In this document: one piece after another, positions 1-5,510 of the stretch
Layout of the letters: each line of letters begins with the position of its first letter
Position numbering within the stretch: the stretch's first letter is position 1
Origin: Candidatus Iainarchaeum sp.
GTDB lineage: Archaea; Iainarchaeota; Iainarchaeia; Iainarchaeales; JAAZKV01
Reading direction: 5' to 3'
Assembly (NCBI GenBank): GCA_018691995.1
Contig: JABHJM010000082.1
Span: 1-6,591, forward strand
DNA length: 6,591 nucleotides
Notes under the pieces: generated by a model
What the model was told of the DNA's origin: nothing
The model's input: only the letters and a program-made list of their open reading frames with translations
Database searches by the model: none
Translations under genes and position numbers: made by a program

Positions 1-987
1 AAATTGTCCATTTGTACTTCCATAATTATACTCTGAATTACTTGGTTTACTGCTAGCACAAGTGCTAAGTTGTGTGTCTACTTCTTCATCAATTAGGTTA
101 TCACAATCGTTATCTTTATCATCTGAGATTTCTGTGTTTCCTGGGTAACGAGCATTATCAGTATCATCACAATCTTGGTTATTAGTTACATATTCACTTG
201 GGGCAGAACATGCAGTTGTTGATTGTAGAGGATCACCAAAACCATCCCCATCCATATCTTTGTAAAAAGTTGTTTTAAGTCCTTCGTCTATTTGACCATC
301 ACAATCATTATCCATACCATCGCAAGCATTGGGGTTACCATCCTCAGTAGTTTCTTTATACCAAATTCCAATAGTCCCATATAATTTATTACTCCCATCT
401 TGAGAATTTTTTAACATAACTGAATAATTATTTACTCCAGAATTATACACTGATAAAAATGACCCTGAACAATTGTAACTATCACTCCCATATGCTGTAT
501 GAGCTGATTCCCCACCTTTTCCAAAATTTTGTAATATTGAAGAATAACAATTTTTTCCATTATCATTATTAGCCCAATCTTTTATCAAATTAGAATTAAC
601 ACTTGTAATCGAATTAATATTTTGTGATTTTAAAAATGCTACTCCATCATTCCCTTTAAACCAAAAATCAGCACTTCCAATTTCACAATTTCGATATTTT
701 GCAGGAATAGAAAAATTTGCTCTCATTGACTCCCCACATTCTCCAGAAATCTCTATTTGGATTTTATCACGAATATCATACGCGTGATAGACCCAATTCC
801 CATTTCTAGTTTCAGCATAATTGCTTAGAGTGTAATTATTAGAACAAACATATGCTTGTCTCCCACAATCATCATCCCAAGTGAAACCATCTGAAACATA
901 TCCTGGTAAAGTACCACAAGTTCCAACAGTTGCTAGCGCAAAAGAACTAACCAGTAATAAAACTGTAAGTATTAATAATTTTCTCAT
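1..987 (-). CDS. Secreted protein with MopE-like metal-binding region (C-terminus off window)
   Basis: The frame is open for 329 codons from an ATG to the window edge, with no stop, so the C-terminus lies outside. Residues 1-19 form a typical Sec signal peptide: MRK, a Leu-rich core, then an ALA cleavage site before T20. Residues 20-210 are an unrecognised, cysteine-containing extracellular region (C24, C41, C48, C84, C101, C147, C173) that may hold disulfides. Residues 222-302 match the MopE-type putative metal-binding motif (PF11617-like): CDGMDNDCDGQIDEG at 222-236, the acidic loop DMDGDGFGD at 244-252, QDCDDTD at 271-277 and DNDCDNLIDEE at 292-302. These Asp-rich loops resemble calcium-binding loops, and the motif is common in secreted or surface proteins of bacteria and DPANN archaea. 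A cell-surface structural or adhesive role is an inference; no catalytic domain is visible. The gene is divergent from the Nudix gene. The ATG at 987 is chosen because it directly precedes the signal peptide. Confidence 0.9.
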   Translation of the reverse strand, partial: MRKLLILTVLLLVSSFALATVGTCGTLPGYVSDGFTWDDDCGRQAYVCSNNYTLSNYAETRNGNWVYHAYDIRDKIQIEISGECGESMRANFSIPAKYRNCEIGSADFWFKGNDGVAFLKSQNINSITSVNSNLIKDWANNDNGKNCYSSILQNFGKGGESAHTAYGSDSYNCSGSFLSVYNSGVNNYSVMLKNSQDGSNKLYGTIGIWYKETTEDGNPNACDGMDNDCDGQIDEGLKTTFYKDMDGDGFGDPLQSTTACSAPSEYVTNNQDCDDTDNARYPGNTEISDDKDNDCDNLIDEEVDTQLSTCASSKPSNSEYNYGSTNGQF

Positions 988-995
988 AGTTATAG

Positions 996-1013
996 ATAAT
1001 GATTTTTCATTAT
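996..1013. repeat. Perfect 7-bp inverted repeat in the divergent promoter region
   Basis: ATAATGA and TCATTAT flank a four-base TTTT spacer. The repeat overlaps the presumed TATA box and the initiation region of the leftward secreted-protein gene, so it could be a repressor site. It is AT-rich, and such repeats can arise by chance in this base composition. Confidence 0.4.
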
Positions 1014-1017
1014 TAAG
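1010..1017 (-). promoter_or_regulatory. Possible TATA box for the MopE-like gene
   Basis: Read on the minus strand this is CTTAATAA, centred about 26 bases before the ATG at 987, the spacing expected for an archaeal TATA box on a leaderless transcript. No Shine-Dalgarno site lies just before the ATG, which fits leaderless initiation. The box is only a fair match to the consensus. Confidence 0.35.
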
Positions 1018-1060
1018 CTTTTCTAGAAGCCTTTTTGTCAAATAAAATTGACATAGCTCC

Positions 1061-1068
1061 TTTAAAAT
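1061..1068 (+). promoter_or_regulatory. TATA box of the Nudix gene (leaderless start)
   Basis: TTTAAAAT is centred about 25-26 bases before the ATG at 1090. This is the canonical archaeal TATA-to-start distance and places the transcript start at or next to the ATG. The lack of any Shine-Dalgarno-like sequence before 1090 agrees with a leaderless mRNA. It also argues against the upstream in-frame TTG at 1075, which would lie before the predicted transcript start. Confidence 0.55.
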
Positions 1069-1089
1069 CTAATTTTGCATATTTTTATT

Positions 1090-1830
1090 ATGAGCAAAAT
1101 AAGTTTAGTGCAAGAAGAGGAAGAAATTACTGAGGTAAATAAGATTTTTAAAACTCTAATGCATTTTCCAGGAAGTAGTTTTTCTGATCTATGGGATAAA
1201 CAAATTGAAAGTAATAAATTTACCTATTATTTAAAAAAAATGGAAAGTGAAGAACTAATTGAAAAAAAAGAAGATGGATACTTTTTAACATTAAAAGGAA
1301 AAAGTGTTGCAACTACTGTTAGTGGAGAAACAGGCCAATCAAAAAAACGACCTTATGTTGCCCTACTTTTAATTATTAAAAAAGGAGAAAAATATATCTT
1401 GTATCATCGACTAAAAGAACCCTATTATAATAATTGGGGTTTTCCCGGTGCAAAAGTTGAATACGGTGAAGAAATACTTGCTTCTGCTAAAAGAGAATTA
1501 CTTGAAGAAACCGGCCTTAATGGCGAAGGAAAAATTATTGCTGTTCAAAATTGTTTAACAATAAATGATAAAAAAATATTTGGACATATGACACAATTTT
1601 TTGTTTTATTTGATGATGTTAATGGAAAATTAATTTGCGAAAGTAGAGAAGGAACTTATCAATGGGCAACCAAAGAAAAAATTTTATCACAAAAAAATTT
1701 ATTTCCTGATGTGCCCGAGGCAATAAAAATCGCCTGCAAAGGAAAATTTAGAGTTATGGAAATAAAACTTATTCAAGAAAATGAAAAATTTACTTCAATA
1801 GAAACTAATGATATTTGGAAAGAAAAATAG
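1090..1830 (+). CDS. Winged-helix / Nudix hydrolase fusion protein
   Basis: This is a 246-residue cytoplasmic protein with two parts. Residues about 10-78 look like a winged helix-turn-helix: helical segments around VNKIFKTLMHF and FTYYLKKMESEELI, then a wing-like hairpin, KKEDGYFLTLKGK. Residues about 87-225 are a Nudix fold. The Nudix box at 121-143 reads AKVEYGE...RELLEETGL and keeps the catalytic REXXEE glutamates (E136, E139, E140), E127 and G142. The usual first glycine is alanine (A121), a mild departure from GX5EX7REUXEEXGU. The family hydrolyses nucleoside diphosphates linked to another group, using Mg2+; the substrate cannot be read from sequence. The wHTH suggests either a metabolite-sensing regulator or a hydrolase with a partner or DNA-binding domain. 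ATG 1090 is preferred over an in-frame TTG at 1075 because of TATA spacing. Confidence 0.93.
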   Translation: MSKISLVQEEEEITEVNKIFKTLMHFPGSSFSDLWDKQIESNKFTYYLKKMESEELIEKKEDGYFLTLKGKSVATTVSGETGQSKKRPYVALLLIIKKGEKYILYHRLKEPYYNNWGFPGAKVEYGEEILASAKRELLEETGLNGEGKIIAVQNCLTINDKKIFGHMTQFFVLFDDVNGKLICESREGTYQWATKEKILSQKNLFPDVPEAIKIACKGKFRVMEIKLIQENEKFTSIETNDIWKEK

Positions 1831-1866
1831 AAAAAATCCAAGTTTACCTCTAGAAATTGACAAAGC

Positions 1867-1874
1867 TTTATATA
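1867..1874 (+). promoter_or_regulatory. Strong TATA box before the 51-residue protein gene
   Basis: TTTATATA is a near-perfect archaeal TATA box. It predicts transcription from about 1896-1897, leaving a leader of about 30 bases that contains the Shine-Dalgarno site. The small gene therefore has its own promoter, although read-through from the Nudix gene is also possible because no obvious terminator lies between them. Confidence 0.65.
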
Positions 1875-1892
1875 GTACAGACATTTTGTACT
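1874..1892. promoter_or_regulatory. Operator-like inverted repeat AGTACA-N7-TGTACT
   Basis: Two perfect 6-base arms, AGTACA and TGTACT, are separated by GACATTT. The repeat begins at the last base of the TATA box and ends just before the predicted transcript start. A dimeric regulator bound here would block TFB or RNA polymerase, so repression is the simplest reading. No bound regulator can be named from the sequence. Confidence 0.5.
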
Positions 1893-1897
1893 TATAG

Positions 1898-1914
1898 AAT
1901 TACAAAAATTACAA
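1898..1914 (+). repeat. Short tandem direct repeat in the leader of the small gene
   Basis: AATTACAA occurs twice with a 9-base period, immediately before the Shine-Dalgarno site and inside the predicted 5' leader. It may be chance in AT-rich sequence or an RNA-level control element. Confidence 0.3.
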
Positions 1915-1922
1915 GGGGTGAT
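1915..1922 (+). promoter_or_regulatory. Shine-Dalgarno site fixing the ATG at 1926
   Basis: GGGGTGAT contains GGTGAT, a perfect match to the complement of the archaeal 16S rRNA 3' end, and ends three bases before the ATG. It identifies 1926 as the true start. The upstream in-frame TTG at 1857 precedes the TATA box and cannot be on this transcript. Confidence 0.7.
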
Positions 1923-1925
1923 AAT

Positions 1926-2081
1926 ATGGCAGCAAAAAAAGCATTTGGTGGGTACAGCATTAATTTTAAAGGATGCGACGAAACAATGGAAGATGTATTT
2001 GGAAAGAAAGATCTTGCACCAAGCGAAATGACAAAAGCAATCTGGGTTTATATTAAAAAGAAAAAAATCGCAGGTAAATAA
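1926..2081 (+). CDS. Small basic protein, SWIB-like partial domain
   Basis: This is a 51-residue, Lys-rich, cytoplasmic protein with no signal peptide or membrane segment. Residues 20-51 resemble the first half of the SWIB/MDM2 fold: a hydrophobic turn ending in G (MEDVFG, 21-26), then APSEMTKAIWVYIKK (31-45), which parallels the SWIB pattern S/T-E-V-x-K-x-L-W-x-Y-I-K. The second half of a normal SWIB domain (about 70-80 residues) is missing, yet the gene ends in a normal stop before a clean terminator, so it does not look truncated by damage. Residues 1-19 are basic with an FGGY motif and a lone cysteine (C17). A nucleic-acid-binding or chromatin-like role is a guess from charge and the SWIB resemblance; it may equally be a distinct mini-family. 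The strong promoter, strong ribosome site and dedicated terminator suggest good expression. Confidence 0.8.
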   Translation: MAAKKAFGGYSINFKGCDETMEDVFGKKDLAPSEMTKAIWVYIKKKKIAGK

Positions 2082-2109
2082 AAAAACTAATTATTAAAAA
2101 AAAGAAAAT

Positions 2110-2127
2110 GCTCCTCAATTGAGGAGC
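2110..2127. terminator. Bidirectional terminator, perfect 18-base palindrome
   Basis: GCTCCTCAATTGAGGAGC is a perfect palindrome lying between the stops of two convergent genes. On the plus strand it is followed by the T-rich stretch GTTAATTTTATTG. On the minus strand it is followed by a long T-rich run (complement of the A-rich 2082-2109). It can therefore end transcripts from both sides; the leftward direction has the better T-tract. Confidence 0.75.
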
Positions 2128-2134
2128 GTTAATT

Positions 2135-4135
2135 TTATTGTATGAATACTTCTTCAGGATATCCATAATTGTTTTTAGTTATTGGAAAACTAACTTCACT
2201 AATTGCAGCAAGCGTATTCAAATTGTTTGCTTTTAGTGTTGCATCTGAAAAAGAATATAAGTTATTACTAATATAGAACGCACGTTTTACCATTGATTGG
2301 CTTGCGTAATAGTAACCTCTTTTTAGTTCTTCTTCATCAGTTACATGAGTTATTCTTCCTCTCTCACTAAACCCATTTTCTAGATTTACATTGAATACCA
2401 TTGCACCTTGGAAAGTGTACTCTCCATAATTTGGCCACCTGCCAACTTCTTCATCAGTTTTTTGTTTGTCCGAATCAGAAATTTCAGCTAAGGTAACTGG
2501 AATTACAAGTAATTCTTTTTCTTTGTCAAACAGGAATGCTTTGTGATTGTGTAATGCAAAACTTTCTGTTCCACGATCTCCAATAATTGTTTTATGAAGT
2601 TCGATTGGATTATTTACATCTGACACATCAAAGATTGCCATTTTGATTCCTTGGTACCATGCAAAGTTTCCACTTTTTGATTCAATGCTGTCTTTTCCAA
2701 GTCCAATTAAATGTGTCTCATCAATTGGATGCAAATAATCACTATATCCTGGAATCTTTAATTTTCCAAGTACGTTTGGATTTGTTGGATCGCTTAGATC
2801 AAGGACAAATAAAGGATCAACTTTTTTGAAAGTTACAATATACCCCTTGTCTCCCATAAATCTTGATGAATAAATACTCTCACCTGGAGCTAAACCTTCT
2901 AGTGCCCCAATTAGATTCATATCATTTCCTAAAATGTACACATTATTATATCCATTCCATCCAACTGTTGTTGCAATTCTAAAATTTCCTTTATGTTCAT
3001 CCATTGAGAATTGATTTAATATTCTTCCTGGAACTGCACCTTCTGCAACAAAATTTACATTTCCATTATCAAGTTTGAATTTTGCAATTGAAGTTTTTTC
3101 TGTATTGTTCCAATTACTACTAAATGCAGTGCCAACTATTGGCATTGGAATTACTCTATTGTAAATTCTTTCAGCTAAATACAAATTTTCAGCCGATGCA
3201 TAAACACTTTGTCCTGAAGCTGCTACAATTTCTTTGTTGAATTGTTTTGATTCAAGGTTAAGAGCAGCAACTGTTACAAACTTTTGTGCTGGAACTCCTG
3301 GAATATAACCAATTTCGTTTGCTTCTCCAATTTTTGAAACACTTCCATCAACTCTTTGAAGTGGTATAATTGGATCGTTTGAATCATACATATAGTTGTT
3401 TCCATCCCAGTATGGTTCATACCTTGGATATGCATTTACAACATAGTATGCATTATCTCCAATTAATCTTGAAGAAACATAACTTCCTTCAAGTTCTACA
3501 TCTTTTTCAAGAATTGGATTTGCTCTATCTAAAATATTGTATATTTTTGCAGAAACTATTCCACGATAACCAAATTCAGGAACACATTTTGCTCCATCAA
3601 CACATTTGCTTTCTGCATACGCATAGTAATTATACCCACTACTTGTAAACATTAGTAATTTGTCATCTTTTATGAAAAGTTCTATTGGATTTTCTCCTTC
3701 TTCAAAAGAAAAAGTTGAAACAATATTCATTTCATCTGCAGGATATGCATCAACAATGAAACTTTTATTTCCACTTATTACATAAGCATACTTTCCATCA
3801 TTTTTTACAATGTCTGCTTCGTCCACTCCTTGTACTTGTACATTTGTGGTTGAATAATCATCTGAACCTCCTTTGGCAGCTCCATCCGCTGCTGCACTTT
3901 CTTGCACCATATTAGTGGTCATTACTCCACCAACTAACATGTCAAGAAATGGAAATCCACTCCCATATCTTCCTTGATTTCTTGCACTCTCAAAAGAAGC
4001 TTTTAGTTCATTATAATTTGAGAATTTTTGTAAACTATCTGCCTCTCCTTGTGGAGTTAACAAAAAAGATAGTGTTGAAACTAATATTATTGCTACTAGC
4101 ACAACACCAATAATTTTCATATTTTTTTTATTCAT
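2135..4135 (-). CDS. Membrane-anchored extracellular beta-propeller protein (PF09826-like)
   Basis: This is a full-length 666-residue protein. Residues 6-27 are a single hydrophobic segment after MNKKN, acting as a signal anchor or uncleaved signal peptide, with the rest outside the cell. Residues 28-97 are a low-complexity linker rich in Ala, Gly and Ser near 79-91. The hallmark of the archaeal/bacterial 'beta propeller' family follows at 98-116: NVQVQGVDEADIVKNDGKY. Repeated strand-rich blades continue to the end, including FMGDKGYIVTF (426-436), PLFVLDLSDPTNP (441-453) and MAIFDVSDVNNP (499-510), which are distant WD40-like blade motifs. The family's biochemical role is not established; a surface protein-protein or ligand-binding scaffold is likely. 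The only cysteines are C178 and C184, probably a local disulfide. The ATG at 4135 is fixed by a GAGGTG site five bases upstream. The gene is divergent from the thioredoxin-like/ABC operon. Confidence 0.95.
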   Translation of the reverse strand: MNKKNMKIIGVVLVAIILVSTLSFLLTPQGEADSLQKFSNYNELKASFESARNQGRYGSGFPFLDMLVGGVMTTNMVQESAAADGAAKGGSDDYSTTNVQVQGVDEADIVKNDGKYAYVISGNKSFIVDAYPADEMNIVSTFSFEEGENPIELFIKDDKLLMFTSSGYNYYAYAESKCVDGAKCVPEFGYRGIVSAKIYNILDRANPILEKDVELEGSYVSSRLIGDNAYYVVNAYPRYEPYWDGNNYMYDSNDPIIPLQRVDGSVSKIGEANEIGYIPGVPAQKFVTVAALNLESKQFNKEIVAASGQSVYASAENLYLAERIYNRVIPMPIVGTAFSSNWNNTEKTSIAKFKLDNGNVNFVAEGAVPGRILNQFSMDEHKGNFRIATTVGWNGYNNVYILGNDMNLIGALEGLAPGESIYSSRFMGDKGYIVTFKKVDPLFVLDLSDPTNPNVLGKLKIPGYSDYLHPIDETHLIGLGKDSIESKSGNFAWYQGIKMAIFDVSDVNNPIELHKTIIGDRGTESFALHNHKAFLFDKEKELLVIPVTLAEISDSDKQKTDEEVGRWPNYGEYTFQGAMVFNVNLENGFSERGRITHVTDEEELKRGYYYASQSMVKRAFYISNNLYSFSDATLKANNLNTLAAISEVSFPITKNNYGYPEEVFIQ

Positions 4136-4140
4136 TTTTC

Positions 4141-4146
4141 CACCTC
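4141..4146 (-). promoter_or_regulatory. Shine-Dalgarno site of the beta-propeller gene
   Basis: GAGGTG on the minus strand matches the archaeal anti-Shine-Dalgarno core and sits five bases before the ATG. It favours this start over the internal Met at residue 6. Confidence 0.7.
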
Positions 4147-4187
4147 AAAATTTATATTCATTCATTGCAAATATAAGTGCTTTTACT

Positions 4188-4197
4188 TTATAAAAAG
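4188..4197 (-). promoter_or_regulatory. TATA box of the beta-propeller gene
   Basis: Read on the minus strand this is TTTTTATAAA. With the usual spacing it places the transcript start near 4165, giving a leader of about 30 bases that includes the GAGGTG site. Confidence 0.55.
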
Positions 4198-4209
4198 GGT
4201 TTTCTTTTG

Positions 4210-4225
4210 TTAGGTAAACACCTAA
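4210..4225. promoter_or_regulatory. Inverted repeat TTAGGT-N4-ACCTAA between divergent promoters
   Basis: Perfect 6-base arms flank AAAC. The half-sites equal those of DtxR/SirR/MntR-type metal repressor boxes (TTAGGT...ACCTAA), but the spacer length differs from the classical 7-base DtxR and shorter SirR arrangements. The repeat sits about a dozen bases upstream of the leftward TATA box and about 90 bases before the rightward operon start, so it could serve either or both. The assignment to a regulator family is tentative. Confidence 0.4.
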
Positions 4226-4261
4226 TCCAAGATAATAGCGCTTTCTTTTATCACATAAGTA

Positions 4262-4267
4262 TTTAAG
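4262..4267 (+). promoter_or_regulatory. Weak candidate TATA box of the lipoprotein-ABC operon
   Basis: TTTAAG would start transcription near 4290, just at the presumed ribosome site, leaving a very short leader. A TTTTAT stretch near 4246-4251 is an alternative that would give a leader of about 25 bases. The sequence does not decide between them. Confidence 0.3.
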
Positions 4268-4288
4268 GAAATAGAACATTATTTGTTC

Positions 4289-4293
4289 GGGTG
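4289..4293 (+). promoter_or_regulatory. Ribosome site deciding the lipoprotein start
   Basis: GGGTG ends six bases before the ATG at 4300 and resembles the GGTG core. It overlaps the in-frame GTG at 4291, which would add only three residues (MLL) before the signal peptide, so ATG 4300 is preferred. Confidence 0.45.
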
Positions 4294-4299
4294 TTACTT

Positions 4300-4764
4300 A
4301 TGAAAAAGATGATTTTTTTAATAATTTTAATTTCAGCCTCATTACTATTTCTTGGCTGTATAGAGGATACAAAACTAACTTCTGAATTCAAAGATAATGG
4401 AAATGAAGTGTGTAAAATTGATGGTAAACCTATTGTGAGACTTTATTCAACAACCACTTGTCCACATTGTAAATGGGTTGGAGAAGCTTATGAGCGTGTT
4501 GTAAGCGAATACGTAGATGCAGGAAAAATTGTTGGAATGCATTGGGAAGTTGATCTTGGAGATGACACTCTGACAGACGAGTTCGAAGGAGAATTTCCAA
4601 TTGAAGAATCAAACATTTTCCGTTCAAATAATGAAAAAGGATTTGTTCCAAAATTTGATTTTGGATGCAAATATGAACGAATAGGAAATCCATTTGAAGC
4701 AGAAGATGATCTTGTAAAAGAAGAAGCAGAATTTAGGAGAGTAATCGATCTATTATTGGAATAA
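4300..4764 (+). CDS. Thioredoxin-fold lipoprotein with CPHC active site
   Basis: This is a 154-residue protein. Residues 1-20 form a lipoprotein signal peptide: MKK, a hydrophobic core, then the lipobox-like FLGC with C20 as the likely lipid anchor. Residues about 44-154 are thioredoxin-like. The strand PIVRLYSTTTC leads into the redox motif C54-P-H-C57, and the usual cis-proline is P117 in GFVP. The CPHC dipeptide is the one found in oxidising DsbA-type proteins, so disulfide formation or isomerisation outside the membrane is plausible. Two further cysteines, C38 before the fold and C123 after the cis-Pro strand, may form a structural disulfide. The C-terminal helix (138-153) is acidic then hydrophobic. 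The stop is 11 bases before the ABC ATPase start, so the two are probably co-transcribed. No electron-donor partner (DsbB or VKOR-like) is in view. Confidence 0.9.
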   Translation: MKKMIFLIILISASLLFLGCIEDTKLTSEFKDNGNEVCKIDGKPIVRLYSTTTCPHCKWVGEAYERVVSEYVDAGKIVGMHWEVDLGDDTLTDEFEGEFPIEESNIFRSNNEKGFVPKFDFGCKYERIGNPFEAEDDLVKEEAEFRRVIDLLLE

Positions 4765-4775
4765 AGTGAGTGATA

Positions 4776-5480
4776 ATGGTAAAAAATGAAGTTGTTCGTT
4801 TAGATAAAATTTCTAAAATCTATGAACTTGATGGAATAGACATCCCTGCACTTGATGGAGTTAGCTTTGAAATTAACAAAGGAGACTATGTTTCTATAAT
4901 GGGCCCTTCTGGAAGCGGAAAAACAACTCTTCTTGATGTTATGACTACTATGATGAGACCCTCGAATGGAAAAGTGTTTATTGAAGGGCGGGAAACTACA
5001 AAAATGAGTAATGCTGAATTGGCATCTTTTCGTGGGAAAAAAATTGGTTTTGTTTTTCAAACATTTAACCTACTTCCAAAACTTAATGCTCTTGAAAATG
5101 TAATGGCTCCAATGTGGATTAATGGTGTGCCAAGAAGCGAACGAAAACAAAGAGCAAAAAAACTTCTTGAACAAGTAGAATTAACTGATCGGATGTATAA
5201 TCGTCCAAATCAAATGTCAGGTGGACAAAAACAAAGGGTTGCAATTGCTCGTGCACTTGCAATGGAACCAAACATTATTGTTGCAGATGAACCAACAGGA
5301 AACCTTGATTCAAAATCAGGAAAACTTGTGATGGAAATATTAAATGACTTACATAAAAAAGAAGGAAAAACATTGATTGTTGTTACCCACGATGCTAGTA
5401 TTGGAAGAAAAGCTCAAAAACAAATAATTCTAAAAGATGGAAAAATTGTAAGTGGAAAAAAAGTAACTACTCAATTATAA
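4776..5480 (+). CDS. ABC transporter ATP-binding protein, LolD/MacB type
   Basis: This 234-residue protein is the full length of a stand-alone ABC ATPase of the LolD/MacB/FtsE group. It has Walker A GPSGSGKTT at 43-51, Q-loop Q95 in VFQTFNLLP, signature MSGGQ at 147-151 (the usual first Leu is Met), Walker B IIVADEP at 167-173, a D-loop GNLD at 175-178 and the H-loop histidine H205 in VVTHD. It hydrolyses ATP at the cytoplasmic face to drive the FtsX-type permease encoded next. MacB-type pairs work as mechanotransmitters, for export, lipoprotein release or envelope remodelling, rather than moving solutes through the membrane. ATG 4776 is chosen because GTGAG lies about five bases upstream; an in-frame GTG at 4770 would add two residues and lacks a ribosome site. 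Confidence 0.96.
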   Translation: MVKNEVVRLDKISKIYELDGIDIPALDGVSFEINKGDYVSIMGPSGSGKTTLLDVMTTMMRPSNGKVFIEGRETTKMSNAELASFRGKKIGFVFQTFNLLPKLNALENVMAPMWINGVPRSERKQRAKKLLEQVELTDRMYNRPNQMSGGQKQRVAIARALAMEPNIIVADEPTGNLDSKSGKLVMEILNDLHKKEGKTLIVVTHDASIGRKAQKQIILKDGKIVSGKKVTTQL

Positions 5481-5510
5481 TTTAATTTTATAAAAGGAAT
5501 TGTGAGATAA

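Noticed and set aside
222..302. MopE-like acidic repeats as thrombospondin type 3 or dockerin repeats
   Set aside because: The loops look similar, but the CDGxDNDCDGxIDEG and QDCDDTD order fits the MopE-type motif better than a paired dockerin helix-loop pattern.
1016..1036. Imperfect hairpin GCTTTTCTAGAAGC followed by T's, as a plus-strand terminator
   Set aside because: No plus-strand gene lies upstream within the window to terminate, and the stem is short with a wobble pair.
3370..3648. Plus-strand reading frame inside the beta-propeller gene
   Set aside because: It is the antisense shadow of a well-supported gene, with a His/Leu-rich composition and no ribosome site or promoter.
4430..4693. 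Minus-strand reading frames opposite the thioredoxin-like gene
   Set aside because: Their composition is that of a shadow and they have no recognisable domain or start signal; the plus-strand gene has a lipobox and CPHC motif.
4800..5060. Minus-strand reading frame opposite the ABC ATPase
   Set aside because: It overlaps the Walker A and Q-loop coding region of a clear gene and shows no start signal.
5486..5495. TTTTATAAAA as an internal promoter for the permease gene
   Set aside because: The usual spacing would start transcription near 5516, inside the coding sequence after its ATG; the permease is better explained as part of the upstream operon.
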